From CAMTWZ01 sp041749075 (lineage in GTDB: Bacteria > Bacteroidota > Rhodothermia > Balneolales > HLUCCA01), in assembly GCA_041749075.1 (NCBI GenBank), contig JBGTBY010000031.1:124001-188000 (forward strand): DNA of 64,000 nt, given 5' to 3'. Numbering within the stretch: the first letter of the stretch is position 1; every line of letters begins with the position of its first letter. A program made the position numbers and the translations under genes. Shown here in pieces: positions 7,658 to 14,123 of the stretch. A model generated the notes under the pieces. It was not told the origin of the DNA. It did not search any database and was given only the letters and a program-made list of their open reading frames with translations.

Positions 7658-9245
7658 AAGCGAAGATGTGTTCTAAATCAAAATAGTCATTTACAATATC
7701 GTCGACTATAGATTGAGGGTAATTGTTTTTTAAGATTATTTGGTTGCCGAGTTCTTTTATGTCTTCCAAGGGTGGTAATGCCATTTCTCGAAGTTCTGTT
7801 GCACTAACATTGATGTTGCCATTGAAAGTTCTAAAATAGGTGTCGAATAATTTGCTGTTCAGCAATGCCGCAAGTCCCAAAATTTCATTTCTATCTAAGT
7901 GTCCTTTTGGTCTGTAGATGTAATTCAAATGGTTTTCAACTCCGATAAACTCTGCTTGTGAAATGTTAACAAAATAGGGGCTGGCAACCAATCTGCTTTT
8001 ATCATCTTTTGCGCTGAAACGACGTAGAAAAAGATAGTTTTTATTTGGCAGTAAGAGTTGTTTGGTTTCTTCACAATATTGAATGTATTGAGGCTTATTC
8101 TTTTTAAATACGGGAAATTCAAAAGTCATTTTTCCTGTATTGATAAGCTGATAAAGAGGCACTAAAACTTTTATTCCGTTTTCATACTGCTTATATAAAT
8201 ATTCTGTTGCTCTAAATGAAACAACTGGACCTGTTGAGATTTGAATATCATACTTATGCAAACTGCCGTTCCATGATTTAAAAAGCTTTATAACCTTATC
8301 TTCCACTTCATTGCTTGGAAGATGTAGAATTTTTTCTTTCGTGTTGAAGTCTATAAGTTCGTTTGATTGATAAACCTTTTGTGTCGGTCTAAAAAGGTCA
8401 CTAACTCCGTTAGAATGTGTTAATAATATCGTTGGTAAATGTCCGTTCAACTTTTTCTTTTTGCCTTTTAAGATCAATGTTTCTTGTAGGACGTTGTCAC
8501 GGGTGAATGTGTCTGTACGTGAATTGAAAAGATGGATTTGTTCAACTTCAACTTCTGCAAAGAAAGCTTCTCTGAATGCTCGGAAGTAATTTCCAGCGGC
8601 AAAACTTCTTGGAATGATAAATACTAATTCGCCCTTGCTTTTTAGAAGTTTTGCAGCTGTCATTAAGAAAATTGAATAAATATTTGGTTGCCCCCAAACC
8701 ATGGATTTTGCAACAACCGCTCTTTTATCTTCTTTTCTGATTTTGAAATAGGGTGGATTTGATATTACAATGTCAAAAATGGCATTTTTCGGCTCGTAAA
8801 AAAGTGTGCTTCCTTGTTCAAAACAATCTTTATTTTCTAAAACAAAGTCATTCGTTTCAAGTATTGCCTTGAAACGTACTTTCTTTTTTTGTAGCCATGT
8901 TTTCAAGTAATCAAGTGTCGCTTGTGTATAAGGTAGAATGTCGTTGTCGGTTTCGTAAACCACAAGTTCAATTTCATTTACTTTGTTATCACGAAGAATG
9001 ATTGTTTCAATAAGTGAACTTGATAGTATGGCTGTACCACAACCTGGGTCAAGAATTTTCAACTGGATTTTTGTCTGTCTCACAAGTCCTGCCATGAAAT
9101 GAGCAATTTCTGTAGGCGTGAAAAACTGCCCATTGTCTTTCTTGTGCTGTGTCGTCACGGTCTTAGCGTATAAAACACCCAACCTGTCAGCAAAGTGACT
9201 TGGCAGTTCATTGTTAAGTGGTTGAAGATCTATAGCCTGTATCAT
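7641..9245 (-). CDS. N6-adenine DNA methyltransferase (partner of the BsuBI/PstI-like nuclease)
   Basis: 534 residues. N-terminal part FFTPTEIAHFMAGL, SAM-binding motif I LDPGCGTAIL (Asp66-Gly70), and catalytic motif IV ISNPPYFK (Asn163-Tyr166), the order of a gamma-class N6-adenine methyltransferase. Residues 330-534 should form the target-recognition region. It protects the host from the cognate endonuclease encoded directly downstream (17-nt overlap). No controller (C) protein gene is visible. The AT-rich composition matches the nuclease. The start ATG at 9245 gives the expected N-terminus ahead of the FFTP segment. Confidence 0.92.
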   Translation of the reverse strand: MIQAIDLQPLNNELPSHFADRLGVLYAKTVTTQHKKDNGQFFTPTEIAHFMAGLVRQTKIQLKILDPGCGTAILSSSLIETIILRDNKVNEIELVVYETDNDILPYTQATLDYLKTWLQKKKVRFKAILETNDFVLENKDCFEQGSTLFYEPKNAIFDIVISNPPYFKIRKEDKRAVVAKSMVWGQPNIYSIFLMTAAKLLKSKGELVFIIPRSFAAGNYFRAFREAFFAEVEVEQIHLFNSRTDTFTRDNVLQETLILKGKKKKLNGHLPTILLTHSNGVSDLFRPTQKVYQSNELIDFNTKEKILHLPSNEVEDKVIKLFKSWNGSLHKYDIQISTGPVVSFRATEYLYKQYENGIKVLVPLYQLINTGKMTFEFPVFKKNKPQYIQYCEETKQLLLPNKNYLFLRRFSAKDDKSRLVASPYFVNISQAEFIGVENHLNYIYRPKGHLDRNEILGLAALLNSKLFDTYFRTFNGNINVSATELREMALPPLEDIKELGNQIILKNNYPQSIVDDIVNDYFDLEHIFAYEQNC

Positions 9246-9549
9246 GCTAACAAATTTAGCAATAATGGATGGGTCTTAGCCGAGGAATGTCTGTGCTGTG
9301 GGGAAATTTTGGCTCTTTTGCAAGGTTGGCTTCTGTGTGTCGGCTTTTGTGCGCCTTGCAAATGTGCCAAAATGTGCGGTGAGCTGTAGAGGTTTACTGT
9401 TCACCTACGAATAGAGGGGTGACTGCCGAAAGGGTTTCTGCTAACTCCTGAATAGCGGCATTGCGTCAAAGTTTGTTTAGTGCGCTATCGACAAGTATGC
9501 ACGATTCGCGTTAAGTCGCAATAGATGATCTCTGCCGTGTCGGAATCGG
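9246..9549. other. non-coding right junction of the AT-rich island
   Basis: 304 bp without a gene. It contains the promoter side of the methyltransferase, the second direct-repeat copy (9311-9355), and at 9451-9480 a segment CTAAC/TCCTGAATAGCGG/TTGCGT related to the hairpin at 6453-6500. Composition shifts from AT-rich to host-like close to 9540, where the next gene ends. Confidence 0.6.
9311..9355 (+). repeat. direct repeat copy 2 flanking the restriction-modification pair
   Basis: Begins GGCTCTTTTGCAAGGTT and contains TGGCTTCTGTGTGTCGGC. Same orientation as the copy at 6662-6705. Recombination between the two copies would remove or insert the whole nuclease/methyltransferase module. Confidence 0.85.
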
Positions 9550-10527
9550 TCAATTCAAGATCGAATTCAGGATGGTTCGCACGGCTGACGCTCCCGCTTC
9601 AATCCCACCCACATCGTGGGAGGTTTCCTCGGGAAGATAGATCCACTGTTTCGCGGATGTGACGGCATCATGATACAAGAGCCCTTGTTGATCCGCATTT
9701 GTCACGTCGTCGGTATTCACAAAATAGAGCGTCACGGTATCGTAATGATACGTTTTGGAGGCATCGTTGTTCACGATGGATTCAGCCTCGAGTGTTTGAA
9801 TGACGAACTCGGGAGGGGTGTTCGTTCGCTGGGCGCAATAATCTCCGTTTCCTCTCCAGCCGTGGATGTAGTCGGTGATGCCGAACCCGCCGATTCCGCT
9901 CGGCCACAACGCGATGTCATCGTCATCCCCAAAAACAGCTCGTTTCAAATCGCTCGACGGCGGACCCGCCATCAGAATCGCATGATCAATGGACGGTTCC
10001 AAATTGTGATTGGCAAGTCCGTACGCAATCTGCATCGATCCGCCGCTTCCCCCATTGGCAATCACCAATGATGTGTTCGTTATGGTGGTTTCCCGGAGCC
10101 ATTCCACGATTCTCGTATATCCCCGCAGTGCGAGGGTGTAGCCGGCCCCTTCCAGGTCGGTCCCCCAGCCGAACTGCCCATCCCATCGGATCTCAAACAC
10201 TTGGAGGCCGTTTGAAAGTGCGAAATTGATGGTTGTGTTTGTTTGCAAGCCGATGCCGTAGAACGTCGTTCCAAAGCCACCCGAATTCAGAATAAGAGCC
10301 CCTTTCGGGTCGATGTCGCTTTCCGTTATCCTGACCAAGAGGCGCCTTGCCGGCAGGTCTTCATCTGTGAGCAATAGTTCCAAAACGGACGACGGTCTTC
10401 CGAGAAACGATTGCCGGGTTTCGCGAATAATCTCGATGTCGTAAGTCGGTTCGGCCGATACGAGTCCGTCGCGCTGGGAACACCCAAACAGGGTGATGAA
10501 CAGGAGTGAGGCGGAAATGAATTTCAT
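9550..10527 (-). CDS. alpha/beta-hydrolase-like lipoprotein
   Basis: 325 residues from ATG 10527 (an ATG at 10545 is also in frame). Residues 1-16 (MKFISASLLFITLFGC) are a lipoprotein signal with lipidated Cys16. The body reads as an alpha/beta hydrolase: a strand and loop near ALILNSGGFGTTFYG could form the oxyanion site, VIANGGSGGSMQIAYG carries a probable nucleophile elbow, and a late His is seen in EETSHDVGG. Substrate unknown; an esterase or lipase-like role at the outer membrane or periplasm is likely. Composition is host-like. It is the first gene beyond the island and stands alone; 113 bp separate its start from the SWIM gene upstream. The fold assignment is moderately sure. Confidence 0.68.
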   Translation of the reverse strand: MKFISASLLFITLFGCSQRDGLVSAEPTYDIEIIRETRQSFLGRPSSVLELLLTDEDLPARRLLVRITESDIDPKGALILNSGGFGTTFYGIGLQTNTTINFALSNGLQVFEIRWDGQFGWGTDLEGAGYTLALRGYTRIVEWLRETTITNTSLVIANGGSGGSMQIAYGLANHNLEPSIDHAILMAGPPSSDLKRAVFGDDDDIALWPSGIGGFGITDYIHGWRGNGDYCAQRTNTPPEFVIQTLEAESIVNNDASKTYHYDTVTLYFVNTDDVTNADQQGLLYHDAVTSAKQWIYLPEETSHDVGGIEAGASAVRTILNSILN

Positions 10528-10658
10528 GATGAGGTCGTTGTGCATGAAGGTATCCGTTCAATCGTTCCATATCAAAAGACTTTTTCCCAATCTTTTCTAA
10601 AAAACCGGAAGCAATTAAGAATGGAAATCCCAAATGCTGTGCCGCACGATCATTGTTC

Positions 10659-10964
10659 CTACACGGCCTTGCGCTGTATCCAGGCTGATTCCTTGTGATC
10701 TCTCTGGATGTGGATCAACACCGCGGCCACATGTTTGCAAATGGATTCCAAGGCATCGCCACACGTGCAGGAATGCATTTGAATCTTGCCGTCTTCAAAC
10801 CACAAATCAACTTGGTACTGGCTTGTGCCTGTGACCATCGTTCGCAGATGTCCTTCTTGGAGAACTTGAAGCGGACCCACAACCCCTTTCTTGTATTTGG
10901 TCAATCCGTTTATAAGAATGACATCGTTTACAAACAGTTCGAATTCCGTGAATGGGATGGCCAT
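10659..10964 (-). CDS. SWIM zinc-finger domain protein
   Basis: 101 residues. The C-terminal half has the SWIM signature CxCx(n)CxH: HSCTCGDALESICKHVAAVL, which binds one zinc ion. SWIM domains mediate DNA or protein contacts and usually sit in larger proteins (Swi2/Snf2 helicases, MuDR transposases). Here the domain is encoded alone with a short beta-rich N-terminus (VTGTSQYQVDLWFEDGKIQM). The SWIM segment is complete and the gene opens with a clear ATG, so it may be a free-standing small protein, although a split helicase relic is possible; no helicase is adjacent. Bases 10965-11059 hold nothing recognisable. Confidence 0.8.
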   Translation of the reverse strand: MAIPFTEFELFVNDVILINGLTKYKKGVVGPLQVLQEGHLRTMVTGTSQYQVDLWFEDGKIQMHSCTCGDALESICKHVAAVLIHIQRDHKESAWIQRKAV

Positions 10965-11059
10965 AGCGATACTTTTTATTACGTCAATATACTACAATTC
11001 AGTACAGTGATTCATAGGATCTCGAACCTGAGCACTTTCTGTGCCGAACGCCCATTGTT

Positions 11060-11611
11060 TCAGCTTAATCGCAAGGGCACCGCCGCCTGCCGGAACAACA
11101 ACGCCGATGCGACCCAGAACACCGCGAAAAAGACGTTCACGCCGATGATCTCAGTGACCGAGCTCTGTGGCAGATGCTGCGCGCCCGTGGCCAATGCATA
11201 ACCCGCGATCGCCATCTGCGATACAGCGATGGCTCCCATCACGAAGGTCATTCCTTTCGGTTGGAAGCGGGCCACCAAGGCGCCTGCAAAGCCGACAGCG
11301 ATAAGTCCGAAGTAGGCGATGTTGATGAGATTGTCTTCGGATCCGATGAGTCCCACGGCCATGTTCGACCACAGCAGGAAGAATCCGGTTCCGATACCCG
11401 TGCCAACGGCCAAGCGATAGGTCAATGTGCTGGATACACGCGAAATCAGGACATAAGTGGTTCCGGTACTGAAAAGGAGGATGCCCATGACGAGGAAATC
11501 TCCGAAGGTCCAGACCACATCCGTGCTGAACTGCATGGCGATGAGCGGGATGGTGAGGAGGCCAAGCGTAGCGATGGCGACTCGAAGTAATGATGATTGG
11601 ATTGTATTCAT
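11060..11611 (-). CDS. multi-pass inner-membrane protein, unknown function
   Basis: 183 residues from ATG 11611 (MNTIQSSLLRVAIATLG). I count five to six hydrophobic segments (IATLGLLTIPLIAM, FLVMGILLFSTGTTYVLI, VGTGIGTGFFLLW, AYFGLIAVGFAGALVA, FVMGAIAVSQMAIAGYA, VFFAVFWVASALLF). No catalytic motif is apparent and I do not recognise a named family. A frame extending upstream to 11713 exists but would cross a hairpin and a palindrome that look regulatory, so I prefer the inner ATG. It probably belongs functionally with the winged-helix/membrane-protein module upstream, since a related palindrome lies in front of both. Confidence 0.75.
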   Translation of the reverse strand: MNTIQSSLLRVAIATLGLLTIPLIAMQFSTDVVWTFGDFLVMGILLFSTGTTYVLISRVSSTLTYRLAVGTGIGTGFFLLWSNMAVGLIGSEDNLINIAYFGLIAVGFAGALVARFQPKGMTFVMGAIAVSQMAIAGYALATGAQHLPQSSVTEIIGVNVFFAVFWVASALLFRQAAVPLRLS

Positions 11612-11661
11612 AATGTTAGTTGATTGTTGTTTGTCGTTAGTTGTGGCGGATGTTACCGTAG

Positions 11662-11680
11662 GGGCGGATCGCATCCGCCC
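11662..11680. repeat. strong GC-rich hairpin
   Basis: GGGCGGAT-CGC-ATCCGCCC, eight perfect base pairs closing a three-base loop, between the 53-residue gene (ends 11739) and the membrane-protein gene (starts 11611). There is no T-tract on either side, so it is not a canonical terminator. It resembles short interspersed palindromes (REP-like). Confidence 0.6.
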
Positions 11681-11699
11681 TGAAATGAATGAAGAAATC

Positions 11700-11716
11700 A
11701 CTTTGAATTTCAAAGT
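11700..11716. promoter_or_regulatory. candidate operator: 17-bp palindrome ACTTTGAATTTCAAAGT
   Basis: Perfect palindrome about 90 bp upstream of the membrane-protein gene that starts at 11611. The half-site ACTTTGAA recurs in the region upstream of the gene starting at 12817 (12835-12843). Both are plausible sites for the winged-helix regulator encoded at 11910-12209. Inference from sequence symmetry and placement only. Confidence 0.45.
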
Positions 11717-11738
11717 AAATGGGTAAAAAAGTGTCGTA

Positions 11739-11900
11739 TTAGGATCGAAGTTTGGTCCAAAGCAGGCTTCCTCCGCCCGCCAGGATCAAAAAGAGAGGTA
11801 AGGCGCCGGGTTCGTCTTCCACCGTGATCATCATCACCAAGAGGGCGATTCCGATGACGAGGGTGAGGACGGACAAACGGGTCCGCGTTGTTTTTTTCAT
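11739..11900 (-). CDS. 53-residue single- or double-pass membrane protein
   Basis: Small protein starting MKKTTRTRLSVLTLVIG, with a first hydrophobic segment (LSVLTLVIGIALLVMMI), an acidic turn (TVEDEPG) and a second hydrophobic segment (ALPLFLILAGGGSLLW), ending TKLRS. The positively charged N-terminus suggests that it remains cytoplasmic and that the protein forms a hairpin. The start ATG at 11900 lies 9 bp downstream of the regulator stop at 11910, in the same direction, so it is the third gene of the 12817-11739 operon. Function unknown. It is easily missed because a longer overlapping frame on the same strand is nonsense-like (arginine/proline-rich). Confidence 0.75.
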   Translation of the reverse strand: MKKTTRTRLSVLTLVIGIALLVMMITVEDEPGALPLFLILAGGGSLLWTKLRS

Positions 11901-11909
11901 ATGTGAAGA

Positions 11910-12209
11910 TCATTTATGGGTTTTGATGATGGCCTCGAGCGCCTTCAGATGCGCCTCAAAGGCTTTTTTTCCTTCATAAGTCATGAAGTAGGTCGTGTTG
12001 GGCTTCTTCCCGATGAAGGATTTTTCCGAGCCGATGAACTCGTCTTTTTCCAACGCTTTGATGTGACTGGCCAGGTTTCCATCCGTCACATCCAGGAATT
12101 CTTTCAGGGACGTGAAATCGAGTCGGTCGTTCACCGCCAAGGCCGACATGATGCCGAGCCGGATGCGGCTATCGAACGCTTTGTGCAGATCGTCGAACCT
12201 AGTTTTCAC
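11910..12209 (-). CDS. winged-helix transcriptional regulator (HTH_34/ArsR-like)
   Basis: 99 residues from GTG 12209 (KTRFDDLHKAFDSRIRLGIM). Typical PF13601-like winged helix: helices in SRIRLGIMSALAVND, recognition segment LKEFLDVTDGNLASHIKALE, wing FIGKKPNTTYFMTYEGKKAF. The GTG start overlaps the TGA of the upstream membrane-protein gene by four bases (GTGA), direct evidence of translational coupling. Such regulators commonly form pairs with an adjacent integral membrane protein and are thought to repress their own operon. Upstream extension of the frame reads as low-complexity Arg/Pro and is rejected. Likely targets are the palindromes at 11700 and 12822-12843. Confidence 0.85.
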   Translation of the reverse strand: MKTRFDDLHKAFDSRIRLGIMSALAVNDRLDFTSLKEFLDVTDGNLASHIKALEKDEFIGSEKSFIGKKPNTTYFMTYEGKKAFEAHLKALEAIIKTHK

Positions 12210-12817
12210 CGCTCGTACCGGATATGCATGTAGATGCCGTAGAGGATGTGGGCGACGCCGAATCCGATGGCCCAGACCAGTAATCCATGCTCGACGTGAA
12301 AGGCGCCAAAGAGTCCCAATGCGATTTGAACGGCTCCCAGGAGCTTCACTTCCCAAACAGTGTACAGACCCGCATTGTAAAGTGCCAATCCGTAGAACAA
12401 AAGCAGTAGAGGGGCGACCAATCCGAGCAATCCGTGCCCGATCAGGATGCCGATCAGCACACCACCCACACCCATCGGCACGGCCATGCTAGTGAGCAAC
12501 CGTCTGGACGTCGCGTTCCAACTCGATACTCCTTTCTTGCCCGCCTTCCGCCACGAAAAGAAGATGGCAGTAATCAGCGATAGCAGAAGGATGCCGACAC
12601 CCAAGTAAACCAGATTGCCCAAGGAATCGGATGGGATCGAATAGGCGATGCTATCCGGATTGAACCCGATATGGGTTTTCGCGATATAGGCGCCAATAAG
12701 CGCATACACCCCGGCCAAGATTCCTTCCCAACCGGAAAGGGACACGAATTTGGAGGAACGCTCCATCATGGAGCGGATGTCGGCCAGGTCTTTTGAGTAG
12801 TCTCGTTCTTCTTTCAT
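12206..12817 (-). CDS. inner-membrane protein paired with a winged-helix regulator
   Basis: 203 residues: a charged cytoplasmic N-terminus (KEERDYSKDLADIRSMMERS) followed by about six hydrophobic segments, including ILAGVYALIGAYIA, LGNLVYLGVGILLLSLITAI, VPMGVGGVLIGILIGHGLLG and LWAIGFGVAHILYGIYM. No enzyme motif visible. It is the first gene of a compact operon with the winged-helix regulator (4-base GTGA overlap) and the 53-residue membrane protein. This gene order is common in Bacteroidota-like genomes; the membrane protein may sequester or signal to the regulator, which is inference. Confidence 0.8.
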   Translation of the reverse strand: MKEERDYSKDLADIRSMMERSSKFVSLSGWEGILAGVYALIGAYIAKTHIGFNPDSIAYSIPSDSLGNLVYLGVGILLLSLITAIFFSWRKAGKKGVSSWNATSRRLLTSMAVPMGVGGVLIGILIGHGLLGLVAPLLLLFYGLALYNAGLYTVWEVKLLGAVQIALGLFGAFHVEHGLLVWAIGFGVAHILYGIYMHIRYER

Positions 12818-12821
12818 TAGA

Positions 12822-12843
12822 AAGTACTTTTTATTTCAAAGTT
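12822..12843. promoter_or_regulatory. candidate operator/promoter segment upstream of the 12817 operon
   Basis: Contains the palindrome AAAGTACTTT (12822-12831) and the half-site TTTCAAAGT (12835-12843), the complement of ACTTTGAAA found in the palindrome at 11700. It lies directly before the operon start at 12817, as expected for autoregulation. The remaining bases to 12892 are AT-rich with no gene. Confidence 0.4.
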
Positions 12844-12892
12844 AAATATAAAACGGAGAGGTGTCAAACTTATTTCAATTTCTACATCCCAT

Positions 12893-14038
12893 TCATTTCA
12901 ACAGTGTCATCCGTTTGCGGATTCGCTCGTTTCCGATCTGCAGTTCGTACACGTAGATGCCTGTCGCATATGTTTTTGCATCGAAACCTACTGATTGTAC
13001 TCCTGCGGTATACTCCGTTTGAGTGAGCACATCCAACTCGCGTCCCAGAAGATCATAGATTCGGATGATGATGAATTCCGGTTTATATAACGTGAACCGA
13101 ATGGTGGTCGTCGGGTTGAACGGATTTGGGAAGTTGTGAAGCAACACATCCTGTTTCGCATCCTCCCCTGATTCCGTGATGCTGGTTGCTACCTGATTCA
13201 ACCAAGCCGTTGCCATACGCTGACCTACGGTTTTCACTCCGTCGGCAAGAAGATGAACGGAATCGGTATCCAGTGGCAGATCGTCCATATCCACCCAACT
13301 AACCAAGGGGTCGTCGTCCGCCACCTGCATCTGGGCCGCTCTGACGATTTCTTTGTGCACGTAGGGGGTAGGCAAATCTGTGCCGATTCGGGTCAATACG
13401 ACATTCAATGCTGGATTTCCGACATCGGTTCGGATGTTCTGAATAAGATTCTTGAGGTTGGATTCATAATTCGATGCATACTCCATTGATGCGGCGTCCG
13501 ATTCACCCTGTATCCAAAAGAATCCGACCACCTCATACTGGATGTTGCTCGCATCAAGCAATGCCGTGGCATGAGAATACTGACCCAGCATGTGATCATA
13601 CAATTGATTTCCCGAACTGGCTCCCTTTTTCCAGTCCGATGCCAGGTTGCTTCCTCCATAAGCGCTTTTGAACACGGCGAGATTGGGAATATGCGCGGAA
13701 AGGTCACGCGCCAAGGTGATTTCCGGACCAAAAAACTGCTCATTGTACCGTATAAATGGCTGCTGTGTTTGCCAGGATAAGGTCGACCAAAGACTGTCGG
13801 AGCTTGAATTGAAAGGAATGTCAAACCCTCTATCGGGAGGAAGACCCGTGTTATAATAAAAAGGAATGGTTTCGTCGATGGGGCTGGATTCCAGCAATTG
13901 GGCATCCGCATGCCAATTCATCGCATTGGATTGCCCGGCGACAATGATGATGTGTAGGTGAGAATCTTGTGCGGCGAGATGTTGAACGCCGAAAAATGAA
14001 ATCGAAGAGAATATGAAAAAGATGAGTGTTGCTCGCAT
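12893..14038 (-). CDS. secreted SASA-type carbohydrate esterase with type IX sorting domain
   Basis: 381 residues from ATG 14038; a signal peptide (RATLIFFIFSSISFFGVQ) is followed by a SASA/CE6-like esterase domain. The GQSN block with the nucleophile Ser is in IIIVAGQSNAMNWH; a second block GGSNLASDWKKG and the late VHLLADGVKTVGQ (Asp/His) complete the family pattern. It should remove acetyl groups from sugars such as sialic acid or acetylated polysaccharides. The last 75 residues (NFPNPFNPTTTIRFTLYKPE, IYDLLGRELDVL, GIYVYELQIG) are a C-terminal sorting domain for the type IX secretion system, so the protein is exported and surface-anchored or released. An in-frame ATG at 14059 would add seven residues before the signal and is less likely. 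Confidence 0.88.
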   Translation of the reverse strand: MRATLIFFIFSSISFFGVQHLAAQDSHLHIIIVAGQSNAMNWHADAQLLESSPIDETIPFYYNTGLPPDRGFDIPFNSSSDSLWSTLSWQTQQPFIRYNEQFFGPEITLARDLSAHIPNLAVFKSAYGGSNLASDWKKGASSGNQLYDHMLGQYSHATALLDASNIQYEVVGFFWIQGESDAASMEYASNYESNLKNLIQNIRTDVGNPALNVVLTRIGTDLPTPYVHKEIVRAAQMQVADDDPLVSWVDMDDLPLDTDSVHLLADGVKTVGQRMATAWLNQVATSITESGEDAKQDVLLHNFPNPFNPTTTIRFTLYKPEFIIIRIYDLLGRELDVLTQTEYTAGVQSVGFDAKTYATGIYVYELQIGNERIRKRMTLLK

Positions 14039-14123
14039 GATACATGCAAGTACGCGCAATTCGTGCTCATTCCCAATGATAAATGTGTGTTCCTCCTTTC
14101 CTCACATCCTCCTGTTCAAACTC

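Noticed and set aside
11710..11913. 67-residue Arg/Pro-rich minus-strand frame
   Set aside because: It overlaps the 53-residue membrane protein out of frame; the latter has a clear start, charged N-terminus and hydrophobic segments.
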